A stretch of DNA of 64,000 nucleotides from Bipolaris cookei. Lineage: Eukaryota; Ascomycota; Dothideomycetes; Pleosporales; Pleosporaceae. The translations under genes and the position numbers were made by a program. This document shows, piece after piece, positions 1 through 10,900 of this stretch; positions within the stretch are counted from its first letter, which is position 1; each line of letters starts with the position of its first letter. The stretch covers positions 124,938 to 188,937 of the forward strand of contig NRSV01000047.1 of the NCBI GenBank assembly GCA_002286855.1. The letters run 5' to 3'. The notes under the pieces were generated by a model, which had not been told where the DNA came from, searched no databases, and worked only from the letters and a program-made list of their open reading frames with translations.

Positions 1-1794
1 GATAGCTCATGGGATTCAGAAAACATAACGCTGACGCCTTGGCAGCTTGATCTCAGGATCACGTTCTGGGCTTGGTTGATGTTTTGCGCACTGGACTTGA
101 ACAGGAAAAACATCAATCGCGCCATTTCTGACAACATGGTAGGTTTTCTCCCTACTCACCCGATTATGGTCGTTTAACTAATCTTGATTGTAGTTAAAAG
201 AATTAAGTAAGTGAGAAAATGAGGGGAATGTACGGCAAGTAGCTCACGTTGTTTCTAGACATGAACACCAATGACTTCAATTATGGACAAACGGTATTTA
301 TCACATTCTCTGTTTATCTTGTAGCACGTCTAATAATATTTAGATATTTCTCGCTTCGTTCCTTACAGCGGAGCTTCCCAGTGGCCTCATTAGTAAGAAA
401 CTCGGCGCCGATCGATGGATTCCCTTCATCATTTGCGCGTGGTCAATCGTCAGTGCATCCCAGGCGGCAATCAAGACCAAAGGGGCATATTATGTAATTC
501 GTGCGCTGCTAGGGCTGTTCATGGGCGGATTTATCCCGTACGTATAAATAGCAGCTTTGTTGATTCATCTAGCTAACATCATTAGTGACATCGTTCTATG
601 GCTTACCTACTACTTTGTATGTGTGTGGTTGGTGTCACTTGATAGACTTATTCTAACATTACCCTAGAAATCCAACGAGCTGCCGAAGCGCCTGGCTTTC
701 TTTTGGACTGCCCTCAGCACTTGCCAAATTGCTGGATCATTGATTGCAGCTGGTGTACTTCAAATGAGGGGAATCAATGGCTGGTCAGGATGGCAGTATT
801 TGTATGTTACTAGATTTGATTGCGAGAGCCGATACTGAGTGTTTTGTTAGGTTTCTTATTGAGGGTGTCATCACCTGCTTCATTGGTATCTTATCATGGG
901 GGTTAATGCCTCCTGGCCCGACTCAAACGAAGCACTGGTTCCGAGGCAGGAACGGATGGTTCACTGAGCATGAGGAATATATCCTCGTGAACAGAGTTCT
1001 CCGTGACGAGTAAGTGGCACAATTTATAACTTTGCTACAGTGCTGACTCCAGTAGCCCTTCCAAGGGTGACATGAACAACCGTCAAGCCGTTGGCGTTGG
1101 CCATCTTTTGAAATCTTGCTTCGATTGGGAACAGTGGCCGCTCTACCTTATTGGTCTGACGGCATACATCCCTCCTGCTCCGCCATCGACATATCTCTCA
1201 TACATCCTGCGACAGCTCGGGTTTTCCGTCTTCAAAGCCAACTTGCTCACCATCCCGTCGCAATTCCTATTTGCCGTGCAACTGCTCATCCTTACTTGGC
1301 TTTCCGAGAGAGTAAAGGAGCGAGCCATTATCAGCAGTCTAAGTAATATCTGGATTTTCCCGTGGCTGATTGGTCTGGTAGTTTTGCCTGCAAACGCCAG
1401 TCCTTGGACTCGATACGCACTGCTTACTGGGCTTCTAAGCTATCCGTATTGCCACGCTATCCTTGTGGGCTGGAACGCTAAGAATAGCAATGCAGTTCGG
1501 ACGCGGGCCATTTCTGCTGCTCTTTACAACATGTTTGTCCAGTCAGGAAACATCATCTCAACAAACATCTACCGCGATGACGATCAGCCTCTGTACCGAC
1601 GTGGCAACAAGATACTGCTTGCGATTTGTTCTTTCAACATTGTGTTGTTCTATCTGGTGAAGCTTTTCTACATCTGGAGGAACAAAGTTAGAGACAGGAG
1701 ATGGAATGCGATGACGAAGGAGGAGCAGCAGGATTATTTGTTGACGACAAAAGATGAGGGTATGAAGAGGTTAGATTTCAGATTTGCACACTGA
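1..1794 (+). CDS. Dal5/allantoate-permease family MFS transporter, 5' end outside the window
   Basis: Major facilitator superfamily transporter of the anion:cation symporter type (Dal5, Tna1, pantothenate and biotin permease relatives), expected in the plasma membrane and taking up a small organic anion or vitamin. Exons that keep the frame are <1-138, 194-206, 259-293, 344-537, 586-616, 668-801, 851-1009 and 1056-1794, giving 480 visible residues. Family landmarks seen are ALDLNRKNINRAISDN in the first helix region, NDFNYGQTIFLASFLTAELPSG across the exon 3/4 junction (written here without its residues beyond that), GADRWIPF, and WSGWQYLFLIEGV before the central loop. About ten hydrophobic segments follow. 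All introns are 46-57 bp with GT-AG ends. The 13-nt exon at 194-206 is needed to join the first helix to the next motif. The N-terminus lies upstream of base 1. The substrate cannot be told from sequence alone. Confidence 0.85.
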
Positions 1795-2766
1795 TTGGGC
1801 GGTGTGCAAGTACAAATCTCTCACTTTAGACAATTCGGAGGTCCTACTCTCGGGTTTAGTTTGTGTGAAGCAAAAGGTGGCGATCTGAATTTTCCATAGG
1901 GGATTCGTGTGAGGGGCTGCGCAAAGGTTGCTAATGCCTGGTAACAGGATTGTATTCGATGATAACGCTATCTTCTGCCCATGCTAAGTTTATATATATC
2001 CAATGATCATGAGCTCGAGAAGCTTCCAGCAACGCCTAGGGCATAACGTAATCTCCAAGAGTTTCATCAAGGAACAATACACTAATTAGGCTCTAGACTA
2101 TCACAATTCGCAAGCTTAAGTTAACTGCGACCTCCAACAAGGCTTATGAGACCCATTGTTCTTTCAGCATGACTTAATGAAGTAAACCAGTTCACCCGCG
2201 TAAACGTACTTCCTTAACAACTTTATTTTCCTTGGTTTGACCTCATGATTAATTTTCAGGAATTAGAGATCATTTGTTTCGCCTAAAGCTATTCTTTAGA
2301 ATTGAAAGGCTGATTTGATTGGACTTCATAACATACTTTCTTATTTAACTCTCTTGGAGTCACATATGTTCAGTATGTAGAGTCTAAGATACTATCAGAT
2401 TGTGATGGTTATTAAAGATGGATAATTGATATGTAAAAACTTGTATATTCTCTTGTCCTGTTATCAATACGCCTTATGGTTATTTATACGTGGTGGTTGT
2501 GGGCGCCACAATTAGGTTCGTCAAAGGGGTTTTTTTCTTCTTCCCTGGTAGAGTCCAGTTGTTTATGTACTGGTGCAGTAATAGAGTTCCCTGAAATTTC
2601 TTCGGTTCTGGTTCGTAGAATCCAGGTGCTCACATCTGACAGATACACGATATGGAAAATAAGCTATTATTCTTAAATGCCCCCTCACGTGAGAAACCAA
2701 CAGCGCATATCAAAGTCTTTCGCTCCTCAACAGCCATGCAGCAACGATGCTGTATTTCTCTTTCCC
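1795..2766. other. AT-rich intergenic region
   Basis: No open frame here has coding character. The stretch is AT-rich and contains short TA-rich runs near 1985-2000. It holds the 3' ends of the permease (plus strand) and of the unrecognised minus-strand gene, so it should contain two transcript ends. I see no repeat or RNA gene. Confidence 0.6.
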
Positions 2767-4065
2767 CTAGTCCCACGCATCAAGTCCCCCTTTCCCTACG
2801 CCCTGACACATAAAGCTGACATCCGAGCTCTTTCTTCTTCGACTTACATGCACAACTCCATCCAGCTTCTCGCTCACACTCTGTTTGATGAACTTACTAG
2901 CTTCAAATGCAGATTTTACAAAAGCATCTCGCCAGTTTGTCGAGGGTGCATGGTCTCGTATCTCCACGGCTTTTCTTCTCGTCTTCATGTCTGCGGCACT
3001 TTTACAACGTGGGGTACCGAGCACTGGAGTATGTAGAGGTAGCGACTGTATTATATTCCCTTCGTGCTTTGCACTGGATATAGTTTTAGGTGGAGATGGA
3101 GGTAGAAGGGCGTCGGTGTACTTGATTGGGAGGGAGATAGCAGCTGCAGAACCATCAACTCTTTCGAATTCTGTGGCAATATTCGCAAATGAGCTGTTTT
3201 TGGAAGCTGCAAGTGGACCTGGGAACGAGATCTTGGATTTCAGGGTTGCTTGGGGGGTTGCTAAGTGAGGTCTTGTCCACCACGGTGGATTCGGTTCGGT
3301 CTCGGTCTGTAGTTTCTTGGACGGTGTTTTGGTATCTTTGGGGAGTGCAACAGGGCGAGGTGAAGAAGAAAGACCTCCCATCCGGACCGGCTTTGGTACT
3401 GATTTGATACGCGGTACTGGGGGTAGAGGCTTGTCGACGTTAACAGCTTGATTCGTACATTTTTGAATGGATATTGATAATTCCGTGTAGGAATGTAAGA
3501 TCCCCGAGTTTTTTCTTGCATGCATGTTCGTAATCTCCTTTTCATTTTTCTCATGCTGTGTATGAGCTGTTTCTGGTAGAAATACCGGAAAAACTACTGC
3601 ATGCCGATGTGAACATAGTGAACGATCGGATTCCGGAGGTATTTGATATAGGCTCGATACATCCTGATCAGCTAATAGATTAAGGGTGTGTTCACTGTGT
3701 GCTTGTTGATACATTTTCCATGTTGTCCATACTGCTTGGTTTTCGCTTTTTAGTCTGGAGTTGTACATATTTTTTCCAGAGCAATACCATAGTATAGAAC
3801 TGTCAGAGACTTTTGTTTGCTCACTCACAACTTGGAGTTTCTTCAGAAAAAGAGGGAAAGTTTCCACATCACCGCCGGAATGAAATGACTCTTGATTCCC
3901 GCGATTCGAAGGTGATTTTGAAAACTGCTCAAAACGAGCTTTGGAGCCTGTTTGCTTTTTTGTCGCTCTGCCCCTATCAGCTACCCATTTGGTGTTATAC
4001 GTATTTCGCTTCATGCGGCTGTCATTTTTTGTGAAGGGATTGGTGATCGTTTTCGAACTAGCCAT
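2767..4065 (-). CDS. Unrecognised 432-residue protein
   Basis: Single open frame with an ATG at 4065 and a stop at 2767. I do not recognise the product. It is polar and basic, rich in Ser, Lys and Pro, with no membrane segment or signal peptide. Visible features are a proline motif KPLPPVPRIKSVPKP near residue 212, a low-complexity middle rich in SSPRP and PSKK, and a basic C-terminal part with RRRKSSD, a plausible phosphorylation site. The last ~70 residues (NWRDAFVKSAFEASKF onward) look amphipathic and may be the only folded part. The composition suggests a disordered nuclear or signalling protein, but that is inference. The length of the frame in AT-rich surroundings supports a real gene. 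An intron or a different start cannot be excluded. Confidence 0.5.
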   Translation of the reverse strand: MASSKTITNPFTKNDSRMKRNTYNTKWVADRGRATKKQTGSKARFEQFSKSPSNRGNQESFHSGGDVETFPLFLKKLQVVSEQTKVSDSSILWYCSGKNMYNSRLKSENQAVWTTWKMYQQAHSEHTLNLLADQDVSSLYQIPPESDRSLCSHRHAVVFPVFLPETAHTQHEKNEKEITNMHARKNSGILHSYTELSISIQKCTNQAVNVDKPLPPVPRIKSVPKPVRMGGLSSSPRPVALPKDTKTPSKKLQTETEPNPPWWTRPHLATPQATLKSKISFPGPLAASKNSSFANIATEFERVDGSAAAISLPIKYTDALLPPSPPKTISSAKHEGNIIQSLPLHTPVLGTPRCKSAADMKTRRKAVEIRDHAPSTNWRDAFVKSAFEASKFIKQSVSEKLDGVVHVSRRRKSSDVSFMCQGVGKGGLDAWD

Positions 4066-4819
4066 CCTTGTGTATCGGACTTGCCCAACTGCGTTATTCC
4101 GAATATTCCAAAATCACGCTGTAGGCGCTACTTTTATCTACTGATGATCTGACTTATGAACGCAGTACTTTAGTGCTTCTCAGAAGGTATTTTTAATGCA
4201 ATATAAGAGCTGTATTGAAAAAGGTGTCTTTCAGTTCAAGTGAGATGATTTGAGTGTGTATGGCGCTGTGAAGGTGTAAAACAAAGAGCCGCAAGATGGG
4301 ACATTGCCGCAGTCTTAGCGGAACCTGCTAGGTTCTGTGACTAGGACAATGAGAGAAAGAATCTTTCTCATTTTGAATGAAGCTTTTTGTTGCCCACGGT
4401 GATGTTGCATGGAAGTCATGTGCGGCCGCTTTGGTAAACATAGTTTCTTTTGGGAAGCGTACATCAGAAAATGAATCAGGTATAATTGATAGGCACTGGT
4501 GACTGATGAGTGCCACACGCTAATTTGCAAGCGCATGATAGTGAAAGTCAGAGGCTTTGTTGGTTACATTCACAGGTGATGCCAAGACTCCAATAGTCAT
4601 CCCCTCCTTCAACTGCGGCAAGGAAAATATATACCGAATGTGCGTCACGATGGCAGCATCGAGTTCCCTCAACTGAATTGGCTCAACTAGACGCTATTAC
4701 ATCTTCAAAAGCTAATCCATGAAAGACCACACGTTGGTCGCGTTTGGCTAGCATTGTTCAAACCATCTCCCATGCCGTATTTACTCTGACAAACAACGCC
4801 TTTAAAGGTCCAAAAATGA
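4066..4819. other. Intergenic region with possible decayed 5' part of the kinase relic
   Basis: No complete gene is visible. The plus strand close to 4740-4819 may hold the eroded N-lobe of the kinase-like relic that follows, because its reading frame is open back to about 4740, but I cannot align a glycine-rich loop. The remainder looks non-coding. Confidence 0.45.
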
Positions 4820-5769
4820 AAAAAAAATCATCCTGAAGGACATACTCCAAGGCATGTCTTTGGCCTTCAACAGAGATATCCGGCCGAGACTTCTTCACAC
4901 TCCTCGCATACGACTACCAGTAGATACCATACCAGATCGAACCATATTCGTAAATGAATACCTAGATGACGACCTTCTAAGTCTTTTTCAGAGTCATATT
5001 TCTATGCGAGCTCGAAAAGAAAATTTAAAAGCTATCTTGCAAGATATTGCAGATCTGCATGACCGCGACATTGTCTATTTAGGTAAGCCCAATAGCCCGG
5101 CTCTCCCTCATGTCAACATGAATGACTAATTCTCTTTAGATGTCAAACCTGATAACTTTTTGATCAGCTAATGTAGTATTGACTAGGATATTTTTGTCGA
5201 AAAGGTGCAGGTCTCTGATATTGAGAATGTAGGCTATCTTCTGAAGCCTAGGTGCGTCAGAAATGTTGGGTGGAAATGACAACTGGCGCAGCCCTGAAGC
5301 CCACTTTAGGGGAAGGCTCAACAAGCCAACTGACTTATTCTCATTCGGGTTGGTGGTACGTGCTAACATAAGATAATTTCACTACTAACGTACGAAGTGC
5401 ATCTACACTATCCTGGGGCGCGTTATACTAGGCCGCGATGAAGATTTCGAGTTATACGAATCAAAAAGTGCATTACCTATTTCTATCCGCCTGCAACGCC
5501 AGGTCTCATATTTTGGGGACCAAGAAGGATTGAATGGACTCATGAACCTTGTTGGCGACGAGGAGATCAACTGCGGGCTTCTTTGGATGCTTTGGAAAGA
5601 CCGAGTGGCAGATTATCACCCATATCTGCCGTTTTCAGAGTGGATGGGTGTTGGTTCAACGTTCAAGAACTTAGTCCGAGGATTGAATAATCTGGACCCC
5701 TCACGGCGACTTACCGCGCGACAAGCATTGGAACACCGCTGGTTTCAAGGCATCAAACTTGCTTTCTAG
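4820..5769 (+). pseudogene. Protein-kinase-like pseudogene
   Basis: Relic of a fungal serine/threonine kinase-like gene. The pieces are an N-lobe segment KKIILKDILQGM (4820-4860), RLPVDTIPDRTIFVNEYL, the catalytic loop LHDRDIVYLDVKPDN interrupted by a normal intron at 5083-5139, VQVSDIENVGYL, GNDNWRSPEAHF and LFSFGLV, a second intron at 5356-5397, and a C-lobe ending in LTARQALEHRWFQ. The frame is broken three times: TAA at 5169-5171, TAG at 5184-5186, and a one-base gain around 5265-5270, after which GGNDNWRSPEAH continues in another frame. The same frame runs on both sides of the two stops, and both would revert to Gln codons by TpA-to-CpA, as expected of repeat-induced point mutation. The introns still look functional, so decay may be recent. 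The product family is clear; the exact subfamily is not. Confidence 0.7.
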
Positions 5770-6680
5770 GAGTGCACCAGTGTAGGACCGAATGAGGGCG
5801 CTGATAAAGCAATCATTGCCACCAACTCGTGGATATGTTGGTCCAGGAAAGTGGCAGGTGATCTGGCTGGAAGGGCACGAGTAGGAGATTTCTTTTCTTT
5901 ACCCAGTTTCCATGGGATTTCCCACAAGTCATTCTATCGAGTTTTATGCGGCTCCAAGTTCATCCTTGTATCTTCGCTGTCTTCTTGACAACATACTCCA
6001 TTACGATTCACCTTGATTAGCTTTAAACACCACCTGCTCTCATCCGTCAGATCAAGACTAGCTAAGATACCAAGATCCTCTTTCCCTGAATAGGGCTAGA
6101 TCATGTGATGAATAACAATCTCCACGTAGATCCAGCGCAGTGAAAGGGATACTTGCGTGAGGTTCGAGTGCTCCTGTCCAGAGACGTTACAGCGAGAGAT
6201 AAAATATGTTTAGCAGCTTGCGGAACAATCGTAAAACTAGAAAATTACAGCCACGATAGATCTACAGTACATCGAATGCCTACCCGTCTTTTCAACTCGC
6301 CAATATGTTTGTCATCAAATAATGTTATTCAACCAATACAGTGGGATGAAGTGCATGTTAAGTGGCTGAGCCTGGCCATCTGCAGGGCGGCATCACGCCA
6401 CATTTCGCATGCCTAGCTCTTGGCAAAGTAGGACAACATGCGACTACAAGAGTCTACCTATAGAAAGTGTATATAAAATTCAAGTACTTTCACTCGCTCT
6501 TTTTACTTATATCTCTTTCACCTTCCATACTCTGACCTAGAAAAACAACACCTATTTGCTTTTTCCCACTACCACTCCAGAGCCCTTGCCAAATCCCACT
6601 CCATCAAAACAGCAAAGAGCATTACCACCACCACCAACAACAACAACAAGAACAACTCAGTCTACAAAAGAAAAAAAACT
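5770..6680. other. Intergenic region and promoter of the lactate dehydrogenase gene
   Basis: No credible gene. An 87-codon frame at 6153-6416 has no recognisable features. The last 210 bases are the probable promoter and 5' leader of the dehydrogenase: a TATA-like element at 6470, then a pyrimidine-rich stretch, then a leader rich in ACC/AAC triplets at about 6623-6656. Confidence 0.55.
6470..6477 (+). promoter_or_regulatory. TATA-box-like element upstream of the lactate dehydrogenase gene
   Basis: TATATAAA lies about 205 bp before the ATG at 6681 and is followed by a CT-rich tract (6485-6535), a common arrangement at well-expressed fungal genes. The spacing implies a leader of roughly 150 bases. 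This is motif-based inference only. Confidence 0.4.
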
Positions 6681-7833
6681 ATGACTCAACCAAAACTCAA
6701 AACCACAATCGCTATCCTTGGCTGCGGCGACGTAGGCTCCACCCTCGCCTACACCCTCATCCTGCAACCCATCTGCTCCGAAGTCCTCCTCGTAGACCTC
6801 AAGCACTCCCTCCTCGAAGCCCAAGTCCGTGACCTCTCCGACGCCACCTACCGCGGCGGCAGCGGCGTCCGCGTACGCGCCGCCACGCACGCTGAAGCCG
6901 GGCAAGCAGACATTGTCGTCATTACCGCTGGCGCAAAGCAGAAGCCCGGTGAATCGCGCCTCTCACTCCTCAGCCGCAACTTGCACATCCTGGAAAGCAT
7001 ATTCGGTGCCATGGCGCCGATGAATCCGCATACGATTCTGCTGCTTGTGGCCAATCCCGTGGATATCCTGACGTATTTTGCGAGGAAGATAAGTGGGTTG
7101 CCGGAGAACCAGGTGTTAGGAACAGGGACGAGTTTGGATTCTGCAAGGTTGAGGGGCGTGTTGGCTGAGAAGGCGGAGGTCGCACCGAATAGTATTGATG
7201 CGTATGTTTTGGGGGAGCATGGGGATAGTCAGTTCGTGAGTTTTCTTTTCTTTTCCCTTACTTTCATCACTGCTGAAAGGAAAAGTCTACTCGATCATTA
7301 CTATCAAATCTCTTACACTTTTACAAAATTGAGTCACAAATATCTAAAAGCGAGAAGAGGGTGCTGGGGTTTAAAATGGTACTGACTTCTAAAAGGTCGC
7401 CTGGTCCTCCGCCACAATCGGCACAACCCCCCTCTCCCTCGCTCTCCCCCCTTCAACGCTAACTGATGACTTCAAATCCAGCATCTCAGCCCACACGCGC
7501 GGCGCCGCCGGCGCCATCATTGCCGCCAAAGGCTGCACCGCATTCGGCATCGGCAACATCGCTGCCAGTATCTGCAAGTACATTCTCTTCGACTCACGTT
7601 CTGTGCGCCCGCTGTCTTTCTACCAGCCGGAGCTGGGCTGTTGCCTAAGCATGCCCGCGGTGATAGGTAGAAAGGGGATTGTACGGGCGATGCCGATTCA
7701 GCTGGATGCAGAGGAGCAAGCGCAGTTGGAGGCGTGTGCTAAGGGATTGAGAGGTGTGATTGAAGGGGCAGAGAAGGAAGTGAGTGCAGATCGGGCATTG
7801 GAGAAGGCGTTGGAGCAGGATAAGGGGGCTTGA
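6681..7833 (+). CDS. L-lactate dehydrogenase (NAD-dependent)
   Basis: Reduces pyruvate to L-lactate with NADH in the cytosol. Exons 6681-7235 and 7396-7833 encode 330 residues. The intron is 160 bp (GTGAGT...AAAAG) in phase 0. Seen directly: the nucleotide-binding Gly14-x-Gly16-x-x-Gly19 in AILGCGDVGST; Asp39, which should bind the NAD ribose; the mobile loop AKQKPGESR with Gln87 at the position that selects pyruvate (malate dehydrogenases have Arg) and catalytic Arg93; Asp153 and Arg156 in TSLDSARLR; and catalytic His180 in GEHGDSQF. These residues argue for lactate rather than malate dehydrogenase. The protein resembles bacterial L-LDH in size and motifs, and exon 1 is rich in C-ending codons. 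It converges on ECM29 with only 89 bp between stop codons. Confidence 0.9.
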
Positions 7834-7922
7834 ACACAAATGCTCCTTCCAAATTCCAAAGTCGAATATATTTCTATAAACAGAGAAGAGGGCTTTTACA
7901 ACAGCGAATGAGTAACAGGCTA

Positions 7923-10900
7923 CTAAGCCCCCAAATACCCCCTAAGCTTCTCCAAAACCTCAGCAACAACCTTCTCATTCTTCCCCTCCTGTCTCTTACT
8001 CTCTCTCGTCGCCACCTTCTCGAGCTGCTTCGCAACATCTTTGTTCCCCGCATCCATCCAGTACGCCTCAGAACGCTCTACAAATCGCACAAAAGCCTCG
8101 AGTACAACTTCCTTGCCCTCCCAACTCTTTCCGCTAAGTGCCTTATCCAGCACAGGCCAGATAGTCTTCGCAGTTGCAGCATCAATCTTTTCACTGCCCA
8201 CTGCATTCGTGATTTGCAGCACGCAATCCGCGACTGTCTTGGCAGCCGTGTGTTTGATAGCCCACTGTCTACTTTCGAGATGCGTATCTGAAAGCGTGAG
8301 AATTTCCTTTAGGTACAAGGCTACAGCACGCGGGCCAGCAACATGGTCATCCCATGTTTCGCTAAAGCTCTTGCGGATCTGCTCTTCCGAGTCGTGTTTA
8401 GCGAGAAAGACTAAGGGCAAGAAGTTGGCGGCAAAGGAGTTAAAGCGGTCGGTTGCATGGGAGCTTATAGCACGCATTATGTCTGCGGCCAGTAAACGGT
8501 TTCTATCGCTATTTTCTTCGGACTCGAAGTAGAGTTTGTTCACGAAGGCGAAGGTGGAGAGGATTTGCTTGTCGGATGCTAAGCGTGTGAGGTAGCCTGC
8601 TGCTGCTGCGTATGAAGAACTGACTGTTTCGTTGCGGTCGTGGATTTGCTTCTGGATTAGCTTGAGGAACCCGTCGGCATAGGGGTTGAATAGGAAACGA
8701 TGGCGTGTGGCGAGCGTGACGAGTACTCGCGAGCATCCTACTTTTGATGGAAGGCCGACTGCATTCTTCATTGCGGCTTCGATGCGTGGGATTAGTGCGG
8801 CCATAGTGTCTGCATCTGCAAGATCGAGACAACGCTCCACAGACTCCGTCAATGGCGACTGGCGCACGCTAGCGAGGCGCATGTCGTCAATCTTTTGCTC
8901 TGTAAGGTTGTATTTGCTGGCGTTGAGATGAACGTAGTTGACTGCTTCTGGTTCCAGACTGCTGAGCAAGCCGAGTAGACGCTCAACTAGTTCAGGTACA
9001 TGTGGATTGAGTGTCTTCGCGTTGCTCTTTTTCACAATCTGAAGGAGAGTGTGCACGGAGAAGAGACGAACTTCCTCAGCTGACGACTCCAGGCCGGAAT
9101 TAGAAAAGAGGAAAGGTATGACACGTTCAAGCTGAACTGTCGCAGACTTCAATGATGAGTCTCCGGCTTCCAAGGAGCGAGTCAAAATGCTAGTCAGGAC
9201 ACGAGCAAGAGATGCTGCAGCCACACGGACCGTCTCTTTGATATCATCCAAGACCTTAAATGTCTTTTCCCAGATGACATCGAGGTACTTCTCATACTGC
9301 AAGAAATTATAAGTTTAAGCATCACAATAGACATGAATACTCACCTTTTCAATACTGCGTCCTTGAACGAGATCTGCAATGGCCGCACAAGAAGCCTGGC
9401 GAACTCGCCACTCTTTCGTAAGGATGCTGACAAGAAGATCATCCATGATCGCATCAAAATGCTTATCTATAGTTGCCGAAGAGTCCTTGACGAGGGCATT
9501 CCAGATATCGTTCATTGAGCGCTGCACATTGGTGTTGGGGTCGAACCTGAATATTGGTCAGCAGTGATCCATCACAATTGTCCTTTACAATCCATACTTA
9601 TATCGATAGAGCTTCGGGTATAGCTTAGGATTTTGTGCAAGGTAACCATCGACGCTTGAATCTGAGAAAATGTTGCTTAGTCCAAATCGTCCAAACGCAG
9701 CTCGACTGGACCAGATAGAATTGTTTGAAGCCATAGACATGAAGCGGTAAACTAAACTCGAGTCACCGACTTCGGCTGCCAAGTTCAAGATATCTTTGTA
9801 AGTCGTGATGGAGCCGTCGCCGGTGGGCAACGCTCCAGGTTCGAAGAGCTGCGTATCGTCTGTGACGGTACCCGCCATCTTCGACTTGTTGTCTGAAAAC
9901 GAACCGACCAAGTCGCGAACAAGGTCGTCCTTAAGCTGCCGGTCTCCCTTTTCATAGACCAGCCCGAGCCCTCGTGAGGCCGCCTCTTGTACAACCTCAT
10001 CGCGGTCAGAGAGACAGTTTTTGAATGCGACCTGGCACTGCCCAAGGTAAGCTTGAACCTCAGACTTGTGTCCACAGTACTGGAGTAGACACAGTAACCA
10101 TATCACTGATGCTTTCTTGAGGGATGGTTTCGTCTGCACACAACCCTCCAAGGTCTTTTCTAGTACCACTCCAAGTCTCTTTTCCCGTTTGGGTCCAGAG
10201 GGTGTTTTGAGAGGTCCGTCCCACGGTTCCACAGGCTGATTCGGATCCAAGACATCTAATTCAGCAATCAAAGCCTTCGATTCCCAACCGCTTGCGAGAC
10301 AGCTTAAAGCCTCGCCCACCGAGAAGTGAACTTCTGGTTGACGCACCTCATGAAGCTCGTACAGCTTATCTTGTATGGCTTTGTAATCGGGTGCATCATC
10401 AGAGCCGGGCTCGGCTTCCTCAGTGATCATAGACAAATGGCCCAATGCCAATATCGCACTGGTTGTGCCTGTCTTAGCAGATTCATAAATCTGTTGGGCG
10501 ATATCTTCAACTTTCGCGTATTTAGAAAGCAGTGAGGGGGTGATCACATAAAAGAGACTAAGCTGATCGATGCAACAAAAGGCTGCATTCTTCAGTATCG
10601 CATCTCGAGACTCCTGCATGATAGCAACCAGGGAGCGAACCAGCTGGTAAACAGGATGATCGTCTGTGATGACTGGCGATGCAGTGTTCTCCCTCCAAAA
10701 TCTTCTACTGTAGTAGTAACCGAGTGCCAGGACAATGCCACTGATTTGATTGATATCAGCACCAATTGCTGTTTTCCAAGTGTCCAACTTCTCAAAGAAC
10801 GCGACTTGCTCGCTTTGTAGTGCAGTCTGATCAGCACTTTCATGTGACGCTAACAGGCCGTATGCGTGCGCAGCAGCAAGACGCCGTGCTGGATTATTTG

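Noticed and set aside
294..368. Alternative acceptor at 368 in the permease
   Set aside because: It gives the wrong frame from the GTATTT donor; the acceptor at 343 gives IFLASFLTAELPSG, which fits the family.
6153..6416. 87-codon plus-strand frame
   Set aside because: No conserved features; it lies in the promoter region of the dehydrogenase gene.
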